From Streblospio benedicti (Eukaryota; Annelida; Polychaeta; Spionida; Spionidae): 64,000 bases of DNA. Below, in pieces: positions 61,701 through 64,000 of the stretch. The stretch spans positions 57,654,727-57,718,726 of the forward strand of contig CM032664.1 of the NCBI GenBank assembly GCA_019095985.1. The letters are read 5' to 3'. Below the pieces are notes generated by a model, which made no database searches, was not told the DNA's origin, and was given only the letters and a program-made list of their open reading frames with translations. How positions within the stretch are numbered: position 1 is the first letter of the stretch; each line of letters opens with the position of its first letter. The position numbers and the translations under genes were made by a program.

Positions 61701-63894
61701 TTAGGAAAGAGAAGTAAACGGGCCATGTCAACAGTGTACACTCTGAAGCAATATGTACAGTGGATAAAATAGGTTGGTAAAATGGATGCCTAAGTTAGAT
61801 TGTACACTGTTCATGTGGATCATTCACCCAGTGAAGTTGGATGGTAAAAACCAATTAATTTTGCTGAATGATAATGGCCAGTTCCAGACAAGGATTATAT
61901 GCCATAATCATAGTTTGAAGAATAGAATACAGAAAATATGTCGATACCTCAAATCCTGCAATTTCTTCGACCGCAGTTTCCAGATCACAGTCGGGCGGAG
62001 GACAAGATACATCAACCACAATCATCAAGCTACGCGCAAACGTCCAGCACAAACCACTCTCTTCTAGTTCAGCTAATTTCGATCTTGTCTCAGTTAGCCA
62101 AGCACTATAAAGTAATAAAATTAAGTTTTTTTATGCGTGTAATACATTTAGTGGTAGTATGATACTTGATACATATATATAATGGTTGTCATTTGTTTTA
62201 GACTATATGTCACCCGTAGAGGCTTATGGCTCGCTGCAATGTTTCTCTCCACATATTTCTGTCATTTCTCATCTTGATTTCCAAGTCTTCCCTCGCTGAT
62301 GGTGCCCCGCTCAAGGTTTTCTGGGTCCCGTTTTAGGTTTATTACCAGAAATCACAATCTCCTTGCACTTGCTGATTCAGGTGCTCCTGTGTAGAATGTA
62401 TGTGACCAGCCGAGCACAATCTATTTTGTCTTGACGCAAACTCTAAGTGAGGAATCCCTAGCTTTTTTTTACAGTAAACCGAATTTTGTCATTGACTTTC
62501 ACAGTATGAACACAGTTCACACATTTCTATCTGTATACACATCTAAACTAAAACAAATTCTTATATGATGGATTCGTTGATGTTTTCTCAATTTGGGAAT
62601 AAAGTACTTGGCTTCTATTTGTATAATGACATTACTAATGTTTAGATAAATGCCTGAAAACTGGTACCTTGTGACAGTAAAGGAAATCTCCAACAACAGG
62701 AATTGCCAATCCATGAAAATAATAAGACCAGTAAGTTTTTGTGGATTTGGTTAAAACCTAGTGAGCTTATTTTCATCTTTATGTTTCAAAATATTTATTG
62801 TATTCTCACTTAATTTGTTTGACAGCATGTCATACATATAGCCAGAAACACTGTCTGTTGGTTTAAGTAAATAATTTTTGTCTTCAATCTAGGACATCAC
62901 CTAATCACGTAGGGAAATGTATTTGATGGTAACAAAAATGTAAAACTTACTCGCATGTTTTGTCCAAATCAAGGTTTCCCAGTTCAAACGTGATCTCCAG
63001 CAACTTTAGCTGCCATTTGTTGAGGGCAAGTTGATAGCCATTAAACGCGGGCCCATCACAGTCGTCAGGAGGCGTCGGTTCGTCATCTATATCAATGATT
63101 ACATTTTACTTAACATATATGCATATCCAAATGTTTGTTAACATATTTCCAACTTTCTCACATATATTACTGCAGTGATTGAAGTCCCTAAGGACTTGCA
63201 TATATTGAAACAAATGGTCGGAGAGCCAATGCAATGAATCCTGGCATATATAACCATAAGAAACTATGAATATTCTATGGGTCTCGCAGGATGCACAATT
63301 TTTAATTACTATTTATTGAAAATTAATGAGTCCTGAACTTGCGACTCGCATCTAAATTAACCACTATCAATATCAAGCATCTTTTTACCACAATAGTTAA
63401 AGACAACATGTACATCAAATGACCCTGGTGGGACTTGAACTCACAACCCCTAGGTTATGAGACAAGAATGATACTATCATTCGCCTTTGGGTCTTGAGTT
63501 GATTCCTGCTAGGCCCTGTGCCAGGGTCACTTGATGTCTTTAATGGAAAGAAATAGTAGTTTCTGCTTGTAAAACTTGTTTTCCGCTAGGTCTATCATAG
63601 AAAAAATATTCTTGATAGTAATGGAGATGTGAGAAAGACAGTTGCAAGTTTATATCCATGAAGTTCATGTCATGGTACAGCAAAGGATCAATTATAAATC
63701 AATGCAAGATATCATAAATAACTTCATACATGAGAGATGCATTTATAATGATTTCACTGTTATCAAATTTACCTTCACAAAAATTCTCATATGTTATAAA
63801 AACTTCCCGAGTCATAATATCCAGAATAAATTTGTCTTCAGTTGGACAATATTCGATACTTGTCTCGATACAACTTTTTGTAATATTTATTTTC
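22502..63894 (-). CDS. Giant NIDO-AMOP-VWD-EGF-SEA transmembrane protein with Cys-repeat/Ly6 N-terminal half (5' end outside window)
   Basis: I placed 52 exons by acceptor/donor pairs and continuous reading phase, about 7.75 kb of coding sequence. The order is: helical Cys repeats with EGF and Ly6/uPAR domains (63894-46529), NIDO (46040-44604), AMOP (44018-43762), VWD (42225-35817), cadherin-like segment (34164-33960), EGF series (32893-26190), SEA (25259-24315), EGF-like (24055 onward), transmembrane helix and tail (to 22502). NIDO-AMOP-VWD followed by EGFs and one membrane helix is the plan of MUC4 and coral mucin-like proteins, so a large cell-surface adhesive or mucosal protein is likely. 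Phase shows one exon missing or damaged between AMOP and VWD, and the VWD end is lost near an N gap. The start lies beyond base 64000. The exons are parted below. Confidence 0.9.
23185..23361 (-). CDS. Giant gene: EGF end, transmembrane helix, basic stop-transfer
   Basis: [12 protein letters not shown] closes an EGF-like module. A hydrophobic helix follows ([20 protein letters not shown] onward, about 27 residues), then [10 protein letters not shown], the cytoplasmic basic stretch. This fixes the protein as single-pass type I. The exon is in phase with those on both sides. Confidence 0.9.
23422..23712 (+). mobile_element. tRNA-derived SINE
   Basis: A box TGGCAGAATGG (23433-23443) and a perfect B box GGTTCGATTCC (23477-23487) are 33 bases apart, as in a pol III promoter. 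The tRNA-unrelated body ends GGGATCAGGATTATAAACC and a TTTACATTT tail. The same tail occurs alone at 57538-57606, which shows a dispersed family. It lies in an intron, opposite in sense to the giant gene. Confidence 0.8.
23965..24055 (-). CDS. Giant gene: post-SEA EGF-like exon
   Basis: It encodes [20 protein letters not shown] and then LPVC, continuing in the next exon as [11 protein letters not shown]. This makes a six-cysteine EGF-like module between the SEA domain and the membrane, as in MUC-type proteins. Confidence 0.8.
24315..25259 (-). CDS. Giant gene: SEA domain (3 exons)
   Basis: Exons 25129-25259, 24645-24709 and 24315-24478 join in phase. They read [20 protein letters not shown], then [20 protein letters not shown], then [15 protein letters not shown]. 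The helix, YxG and PGSVxxEL pattern is that of SEA domains. GSV stands where self-cleaving SEA domains cut (usually GSVVV), so autoproteolysis is possible but unproven. The 65-bp middle exon is only in frame from the distal of two nearby AG sites (24709). Confidence 0.8.
25375..25600 (+). mobile_element. LINE 3' end fragment
   Basis: The text GCAAGGGAAGACC and GTGTAGAAAGATAAAGC corresponds to the usual GRPRxTW and VxKD stretch at the C terminus of LINE proteins, and GAACTTATTG-type repeats end in TTGATTGACTGATTGATTGA, a simple tail. It is decayed, in an intron of the giant gene. Confidence 0.5.
25676..25792 (-). repeat. Dispersed repeat with hammerhead-like core, copy 1
   Basis: On the minus strand CTGATAA (25749-25755), stem II ATCAC / GTGAT with loop TGTGAAAA, then GAAAC and GTCC form the conserved core of a hammerhead ribozyme. 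Stem II pairs fully. Copy 2 is at 28489-28602. The surrounding text (TTTCATCAC, TTTTATCAG) is of the kind found at Penelope element ends. Confidence 0.55.
25970..26175. repeat. ACCTCTCTATTA-type dispersed repeat
   Basis: It starts TAGAACCTCTCTATTAAGAC and ends TTGGAGGTTCTACTGTA, with GGCCCCAGTG and TTTGGAGCC blocks between. The ends are short inverted repeats. Related copies lie at 2279-2420, 28650-29130, 42960-43020 and 50790-51075, all in introns or intergenic DNA. Confidence 0.6.
26190..29701 (-). CDS. Giant gene: five EGF/cbEGF exons
   Basis: Exons 29557-29701, 28358-28471, 27535-27669, 26944-27057 and 26190-26333, one domain each and all ending in phase 1. In order: calcium-binding EGF ([18 protein letters not shown]), EGF-like ([15 protein letters not shown]), cbEGF ([13 protein letters not shown]), an EGF rich in extra Cys ([14 protein letters not shown]), and cbEGF ([13 protein letters not shown]). 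Symmetric phase-1 exons allow domain shuffling or skipping. Confidence 0.88.
26411..26529. repeat. Palindrome
   Basis: TTGAAGAAATATGTCATGG at the left is matched by CCATGACATATTTCTTCAA at the right. The arms are about 50 bp with a small loop. Intronic. Confidence 0.75.
27214..27394. repeat. Palindrome with partial extra copy of one arm
   Basis: CTTACACTCTTAATATTTCTG at the left pairs with CAGAAATATTCAGGATGTAAG at the right; CCCGTCACCAGAG / CTCTGTGGTGACGGG and CACTAGGTGG / CCACCTAGTG pair inside. A second partial left arm lies at 27180-27210. Confidence 0.7.
28158..28300. repeat. Near-perfect palindrome
   Basis: TATTTTCATCTTTCACAACA at the left is matched in reverse at the right, and the core is GTCTGCTTCTGCAGACATTT around a tiny loop. 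Arms are about 70 bp. It ends 58 bases past an EGF exon, so a pre-mRNA hairpin could form close to that donor. Confidence 0.75.
28489..28602 (-). repeat. Dispersed repeat with hammerhead-like core, copy 2
   Basis: The minus strand has the exact CTGATGA heptamer (28566-28572), stem II ACCAC / GTGAT with one mismatch, loop TGTGAAAA, then GAAAC and GTCC. It is about 85% alike to copy 1 by eye and in the same orientation. It lies directly upstream of an EGF exon (28358-28471). Confidence 0.6.
28650..29130. repeat. Cluster of ACCTCTCTATTA-type repeats
   Basis: At least two copies stand side by side: 28655-28800 and 28815-29130, each with AACCTCTCTATTA near the start and a GGTCTTATTATAGAG or AGAGGTGGTCTC ending. 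The second is interrupted by about 90 bases of other DNA. Confidence 0.6.
30635..31324 (-). CDS. Giant gene: EGF and cbEGF exons
   Basis: Exon 31160-31324 has [13 protein letters not shown] and [17 protein letters not shown]. Exon 30635-30729 has [20 protein letters not shown] and [12 protein letters not shown], a calcium-binding EGF that is completed by the next exon. Both fit in phase. The acceptor of the second lies inside a 29-bp minisatellite, and only the exon-proximal acceptor (exon start 30729) keeps the frame. Confidence 0.85.
30710..30905. repeat. 29-bp minisatellite spanning a 3' splice site
   Basis: There are about 6.8 copies of a unit containing CAACAGGCACTCGTCAATG and TCTGTAAAAA. 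Units begin at 30710, 30739, 30768, 30797, 30826 and 30855, then a degenerate one. On the minus strand each unit carries TTTTTACAG followed by ACATTGACGAGTGCCTG, i.e. an acceptor plus the first 19 coding bases. Confidence 0.95.
31336..31482. repeat. Tandem duplication next to an acceptor
   Basis: GCATTGTACTGTATTGTACTG and GTTTTATTGACAGCAGTTAT occur twice, about 83 bases apart, starting some 15 bases upstream of the exon at 31160-31324. It contains inner 10-bp TACTGTATTG steps. Confidence 0.75.
31898..32745. repeat. ~450-bp tandem duplication, overlapping an exon end
   Basis: TTTTATAGTTGG, TTTTATCGG, CATGTTTTTCTCTCAACTCC and GGGATTAATCACAGAAATAAAC recur at about 450-base offsets. Each unit also holds ATAAACTTGCCATCCC, which is the donor end of the exon at 32727-32893 in reverse (seen near 32300, 32480 and 32718). 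Two decayed copies of the exon end therefore lie in the intron. Confidence 0.75.
32136..32286. mobile_element. Short MITE, second copy
   Basis: Ends GGCAGATCCAGG and CCTGGATCTGCC match those of 19204-19307. It sits inside the tandem duplication, and a right end alone recurs near 32690. Confidence 0.6.
32727..32893 (-). CDS. Giant gene: end of cadherin-like segment and first C-terminal EGF; GC donor
   Basis: [20 protein letters not shown] closes the cadherin-like fold, then [14 protein letters not shown] and CNCDVGWDG form an EGF finished by the next exon (DHC). The donor reads GATG followed by GCAAGT. A GC-AG intron is required: it gives a 167-bp exon that keeps phase with both neighbours, and no GT fits. 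GC content is much higher than in the introns. Confidence 0.85.
33180..33410. repeat. Dispersed repeat, half in reverse elsewhere
   Basis: GTGGGGTTATAAGGGGTCAA and TCCCAC-rich text are found again in reverse at 48900-49030 (TTGACCCCTTATAAACACCC and GTGGGAAAAAAG). Both copies lie in introns of the giant gene. Confidence 0.6.
33960..34164 (-). CDS. Giant gene: cadherin-like segment after VWD
   Basis: It encodes [20 protein letters not shown], then [20 protein letters not shown] and [11 protein letters not shown]. The pattern (a polar strand, FTVxATDxEDGDV, then FxWTP) is the immunoglobulin-like fold found after VWD in mucin-like proteins of corals and MUC4 relatives. In phase with the next exon (AG plus T). 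Confidence 0.8.
34445..34589. repeat. Palindrome with tRNA-like arms
   Basis: The left arm carries GGTGGGATTCGAATTCACGA and the right arm GTGGGTTTGAATCCCACC, a B-box-like T-arm in both. GACCATACAGCACCAAATC / GATTTGGTGCAGTATGGTC pair inside. Same style as 43027-43195, 45595-45790, 55783-55935 and 63398-63543. Confidence 0.7.
34945..35044. other. Assembly gap (100 N)
   Basis: Exactly 100 N. The flanks (34880-35460) are poor in complexity, with long A, T, G and C runs. The last third of the VWD domain should be coded about here and is missing. Confidence 0.99.
35817..36274 (-). CDS. Giant gene: VWD domain, middle (2 exons)
   Basis: Exon 36147-36274 encodes [20 protein letters not shown] and NVQIEID. 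Exon 35817-35954 encodes [26 protein letters not shown] and LRILFKSG. These are the beta strands following the GDPHF strand. The usual closing part with a LLGxxNG motif is not found before the next exon at 34164; both flanking phases are 1, so a missing exon of 3n bases would fit. Confidence 0.8.
37066..37464 (+). CDS. Intronless BAP18-like retrocopy inside an intron
   Basis: A 132-codon plus-strand frame resembles human BAP18 (C17orf49), a small subunit of chromatin complexes. It has [33 protein letters not shown], then [20 protein letters not shown], and near the end [18 protein letters not shown]. Relative to the human protein (from memory) about 11 residues are missing right after AKW, in the SANT-like helix region, in frame; the C-terminal end is also shorter. 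There is no intron, and it lies antisense in the VWD intron of the giant gene, so a reverse-transcribed copy is likely. The ORF is open, so it is a recent pseudogene, or a working retrogene. No clear poly-A tail is seen. Confidence 0.8.
   Translation: MSSASKLGEIFTAAGKAFSELGELTMQLHSASESSPASAKWEMVRFAEDINKTSDLDVMRNQTVIQMETQLKQKAYTAAGLEVPVEEKVAKKTAAQKPVQQAATEAKKQLKSEVTLSALNAVSDADEDNEGI
38430..38705 (-). mobile_element. LINE 3' end with TCTAGG simple tail
   Basis: The minus strand reads [38 protein letters not shown] and [14 protein letters not shown], the C terminus of CR1/L2-type LINE polymerases. It is open for about 60 codons and followed by a (CCTAGA)n tail (38437-38460). A hexamer tail is usual in this group. 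It is inserted in the CACTA-like element. Confidence 0.8.
39950..40405 (-). mobile_element. Transposase C-terminal fragment (tnp2/CACTA-like)
   Basis: A 151-codon frame with [20 protein letters not shown] and [12 protein letters not shown] resembles the segment FPFENxLQxxKxxV found in animal proteins of CACTA/tnp2-like transposons. The DDE core is absent. The assignment is from memory of the motif; the flanking ACGTCT-rich arms support it. Confidence 0.5.
42093..42225 (-). CDS. Giant gene: VWD domain start
   Basis: [20 protein letters not shown] and [10 protein letters not shown] are the hallmark first strands of a VWD domain (GDPHFxTxDxxxYTFNGxGEY). The exon needs one base from the exon before it, which the AMOP exon (phase 0) cannot give. 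One exon of 3n+1 bases must lie between. Confidence 0.9.
42324..42770. repeat. Tandem repeat spanning a donor site, three copies
   Basis: CTCTTGAATACCT, CACCAATTATCTAGCTATTT and GTAAGTGCATTACC recur near 42330-42425, 42515-42620 and 42665-42770. The last copy abuts the GC-rich candidate exon. On the minus strand each begins with a GTAATGCACTTAC donor-like sequence. Confidence 0.75.
42767..42950 (-). CDS. Giant gene: candidate AMOP-to-VWD exon, damaged
   Basis: A GC-rich island (far above the local average) lies where the missing exon should be. The minus strand reads [20 protein letters not shown] then YRVRPRR in the phase that fits the VWD exon, but ends in a stop. The next frame gives CRPSNAPLS and, upstream, ACC. 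The family normally has CC, C, a Y/RP stretch, C and PP here. The expected cysteines are split over two frames, so one or two small indels are implied: an assembly error in GC-rich DNA or a damaged exon. The donor CG followed by GTAATG is plausible; the acceptor is unclear. Confidence 0.4.
43027..43195. repeat. Palindrome with tRNA-like arms
   Basis: Left arm GCTGGGACTTGAACCATGGA and right arm CCTGGGTTCGAGCCCTGG hold inverted T-arm-like B boxes, and CACTGTGGCACCTATTCACC / GGTGAATAGGTGCCATAGTG pair inside. The repeat at 55783-55935 is the same family. Confidence 0.75.
43762..44018 (-). CDS. Giant gene: AMOP domain
   Basis: [20 protein letters not shown], then [19 protein letters not shown] and [17 protein letters not shown]. 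The C-x2-W ... DCPC ... D arrangement is the AMOP signature (adhesion-associated domain in MUC4, SUSD2 and ISM). The last cysteine-rich part falls in the following, damaged exon. Confidence 0.9.
44604..46040 (-). CDS. Giant gene: NIDO domain (4 exons)
   Basis: Exons 45901-46040, 45366-45548, 45142-45270 and 44604-44847. The chain reads [68 protein letters not shown] and [20 protein letters not shown]. The order of strands and the NILAP and FxIFxY blocks are those of the nidogen NIDO domain. Three of the four exons end in phase 0, unlike the phase-1 style of the Cys-repeat half, which suggests a different origin of the two halves. Confidence 0.88.
45595..45790. repeat. Element with tRNA-like arms
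   Basis: The left part has GTGGGATTCGAACCCACAAC and the right part GGGTTGTAAGTTCGAGTCCC, T-arm-like sequences in opposite sense. The middle shows no tRNA cloverleaf. It belongs with the other tRNA-arm palindromes by layout, though its pairing is weaker. Confidence 0.55.
46529..48674 (-). CDS. Giant gene: Cys-repeat exons and fourth EGF
   Basis: Exons 48557-48674, 48072-48168, 46949-47097 and 46529-46764. Cys-repeats: [39 protein letters not shown] and [13 protein letters not shown], each C-x7-C with a third Cys 21-28 residues later where readable. The last exon ends with an EGF ([26 protein letters not shown]). Then the NIDO domain follows. Confidence 0.88.
47259..47422. repeat. Palindrome, family of 5954-6109
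   Basis: Arms start AAAACAGATCAAATTATGAA and mirror on the right. The centre reads CTTGATAAAGCATTGAAGAT then GCGAAAATTTG, again hammerhead-like (GATAA, GCAT / ATGC stem, GAAA). Confidence 0.75.
48220..48399. repeat. Long palindrome; one arm also near 60430
   Basis: GGCATATGCATCATAGAGAG to the left pairs with CTCTCTATGAAGCATGTGCC; AGAATGGCCACTCATT and GTTTACCTAC pair inside. A diverged single arm (GCACATGCATCGTAGACGGT and CCATTCTTTCATTGTTTAC) lies at 60430-60540. Confidence 0.75.
49046..50059 (-). CDS. Giant gene: second Ly6/uPAR-type domain (2 exons)
   Basis: Exon 49892-50059: [27 protein letters not shown] and [12 protein letters not shown]. Exon 49046-49177: [20 protein letters not shown]. 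The spacing (CxxC near the start, closing CC...CN) is that of the three-finger LU domain of Ly6, CD59 and uPAR. Both borders are phase 1, so the pair forms a shuffling cassette inside a Cys-repeat array. Confidence 0.85.
50153..50173 (-). CDS. Giant gene: 21-bp microexon
   Basis: TTTTTAG precedes GTCCAGTGTATGCTCCTGATG, and GTACGT follows. It encodes seven residues (about GPVYAPD), is phase 1 on both sides, and sits just before the second Ly6 domain, where the first Ly6 domain has a 51-bp linker exon (54855-54905). Skipping it would keep the frame. Confidence 0.65.
50603..51946 (-). CDS. Giant gene: Cys-repeat pair (2 exons)
   Basis: Exon 51838-51946: [14 protein letters not shown] and CNWKKRVC. 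Exon 50603-50730: [20 protein letters not shown] and HVEKLC. Each has C-x7-C then Cys 21-23 residues on. The MITE at 51101-51778 ends only 60 bases from the first exon. Confidence 0.85.
50790..51075. repeat. ACCTCCAATTA / AGAGGTTCTACTGTA repeat
   Basis: GTAGAACCTCCAATTAA at the left and CTAATAGAGAGGTTCTACTG at the right, with about 130 bases of other sequence between. Same family as 25970-26175. Confidence 0.55.
51101..51778. mobile_element. MITE rich in GCGACG, TTA target duplication
   Basis: The ends are GCGTACGTTCACACAT and ATGTGTGAACACACGC, inverted, followed inward by CGCTTGAGCGACG and GCGACGGAGCG-type blocks. TTA is present outside both ends (51098-51100, 51779-51781). PIF/Harbinger-like target. 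No transposase. Confidence 0.75.
52237..53450 (-). CDS. Giant gene: Cys repeats and third EGF (3 exons)
   Basis: Exon 53336-53450: [20 protein letters not shown] ... C. Exon 52794-53057 holds two repeats ([13 protein letters not shown] ... C and [13 protein letters not shown] ... C). Exon 52237-52466: [13 protein letters not shown] ... C, then an EGF ([28 protein letters not shown]). All phases fit. Confidence 0.88.
53728..53842 (-). CDS. Giant gene: acidic linker exon
   Basis: [20 protein letters not shown] and [18 protein letters not shown]. Rich in Pro, Glu and Asp; it joins the first Ly6 domain (ends CCSGDLCN) to the next Cys repeat. The NCT site could be N-glycosylated. Confidence 0.8.
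54204..54744 (-). CDS. Giant gene: first Ly6/uPAR-type domain (2 exons)
   Basis: Exon 54674-54744: [20 protein letters not shown]. Exon 54204-54344: [27 protein letters not shown] and [11 protein letters not shown]. CYxC at the start and CCSGDLCN at the end are signatures of the Ly6/uPAR three-finger fold. Enclosed in the array like the second copy. Confidence 0.88.
54855..55603 (-). CDS. Giant gene: Cys-repeat pair and Pro-rich linker (3 exons)
   Basis: Exon 55501-55603: [17 protein letters not shown] ... C. Exon 55192-55307: [15 protein letters not shown] ... C. Exon 54855-54905 (51 bp): [17 protein letters not shown], an acidic Pro-rich linker to the Ly6 domain. All join in phase. Confidence 0.85.
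55783..55935. repeat. Palindrome with tRNA-like arms, second copy
   Basis: CTGCTGGGACCCAAACCCTG and GTGGTCCAGGACTCAAGTTC correspond to the arms of 43027-43195. More decayed. Confidence 0.6.
56551..59085 (-). CDS. Giant gene: complete module of Cys repeats plus second EGF (5 exons)
   Basis: Exons 58971-59085, 58388-58506, 57616-57730, 57125-57358 and 56551-56783. Repeats: [13 protein letters not shown] ... [14 protein letters not shown] ... [14 protein letters not shown] ... [14 protein letters not shown] ... C (C-x5-C here), [13 protein letters not shown] ... [14 protein letters not shown] ... C. The last exon ends in an EGF ([25 protein letters not shown]). Six repeats then EGF looks like the basic unit of the array. 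Confidence 0.9.
57538..57606 (+). mobile_element. SINE 3' tail fragment
   Basis: AATTGTAAAGTCATGACAGC, GACTGGGATCAGGACTATTA and CATTTACATTTACAT match the 3' end of the SINE at 23422-23712. The pol III head is missing (5' truncation). Confidence 0.65.
58021..58128. repeat. Perfect-looking palindrome
   Basis: TCTCTATTTTTCTTTTTCTT at the left and the mirror on the right; GCTATTTAGGCCAAAATCAA / TTGATTTTGGCCTAAATAGC inside around an AACATATATAT loop. Confidence 0.75.
59349..59581 (-). CDS. Giant gene: first EGF exon
   Basis: A last half repeat ([20 protein letters not shown]) and then [33 protein letters not shown]. 233 bp, nearly the same length and layout as the exons at 56551, 52237 and 46529, which supports module duplication. 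Confidence 0.9.
60873..61195 (-). CDS. Giant gene: acidic, Gly-rich exon with dibasic processing sites
   Basis: After an acidic Asn/Asp stretch ([14 protein letters not shown]) and [13 protein letters not shown] comes [14 protein letters not shown], with two furin-type sites (RKKR and RSRR). Then [10 protein letters not shown] and a folded segment [16 protein letters not shown]. At 323 bp it is the longest exon seen. Cleavage here would separate the parts N-terminal to it. Confidence 0.8.
61393..63894 (-). CDS. Giant gene: first four exons in the window
   Basis: Exons 63773-63894, 62951-63086, 61948-62104 and 61393-61473. The first holds [15 protein letters not shown] ... C, a clear C-x7-C-x22-C repeat. 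The second ([18 protein letters not shown] ... C) and third ([19 protein letters not shown]) are degenerate copies. The fourth is short ([15 protein letters not shown]). The gene goes on beyond base 64000. Confidence 0.8.
62185..62345 (-). mobile_element. LINE 3' end fragment
   Basis: The minus strand shows [20 protein letters not shown], resembling the last residues of LINE polymerases (DxxxMxxDRxxWRxxV). Upstream frames are broken. Intronic. Confidence 0.5.
63398..63543. repeat. Palindrome with tRNA-like arm
   Basis: TTAAAGACAACATGTACATC... / ...CACTTGATGTCTTTAA are the outer arms; GACCCTGGTGGGACTTGAAC and TGCCAGGGTC pair next. The left arm holds an inverted B box like those at 34445 and 43027. 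Confidence 0.65.
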
Positions 63895-64000
63895 CTGAAA
63901 AAATAAAGCGTATCTATGTAATATATACAATATAACTTTAGTAATGATTAATTACCCTTATATAGTTATACAGTTGATTAAATTATACATTCTTATATAG

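Noticed and set aside
1-64000. LTR retroelements, Polintons or other capsid-bearing elements
   Set aside because: I saw no gag, integrase, protease, envelope or capsid motifs and no long direct terminal repeats.

Overview
The window is animal nuclear DNA: AT-rich, with spliced genes using GT-AG introns, long introns full of short non-autonomous repeats, and a mix of LINE, Penelope, Helitron, CACTA-like and tRNA-SINE remains. This fits a marine invertebrate, perhaps a hemichordate, amphioxus or lophotrochozoan; the sequence alone does not settle which. Two 100-base N gaps mark it as draft assembly (10441-10540, 34945-35044).

Left third, plus strand. The last three exons of an unidentified gene end at 1865. 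Exons of a C11orf54-type ester hydrolase lie at 7273-10424 and run into the first N gap; its catalytic half is not seen. An intronless BTB-BACK-Kelch gene (11395-13135) follows, with one apparent frameshift. It sits between a near-complete non-autonomous Helitron (7912-9019) and an inverted fragment of the same family (13870-14127). A Penelope GIY-YIG fragment follows. Then comes an intronless minus-strand gene for a secreted protein with two von Willebrand A domains (17346-18560), with a CR1/L2-like LINE just upstream of it.

Right two thirds, minus strand. One very large gene fills 22502 to beyond 63894. I could place 52 exons with GT-AG borders (one GC-AG) and consistent reading phase, plus one damaged candidate exon, about 2,580 residues in all. 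From N to C terminus it encodes: about 19 copies of a cysteine repeat, C-x7-C-x(21-25)-C, most filling one exon or half of one, interleaved with four EGF domains, two Ly6/uPAR-type domains and a dibasic processing segment; then NIDO, AMOP and VWD domains, a cadherin-like segment, about eight EGF or calcium-binding EGF domains, a SEA domain, a last EGF-like module, one transmembrane helix and an 86-residue tail. The C-terminal half follows the MUC4/coral mucin-like plan. The Cys-repeat/Ly6 N-terminal half is the most novel thing here.

Its introns hold an intronless copy of the chromatin subunit BAP18 (37066-37464), a CACTA-like transposon with a LINE tail inside it, tandem duplications that overlap splice sites, long palindromes (some with tRNA-like arms, some with hammerhead-ribozyme-like centres), and many copies of a repeat carrying the phrase ACCTCTCTATTA.
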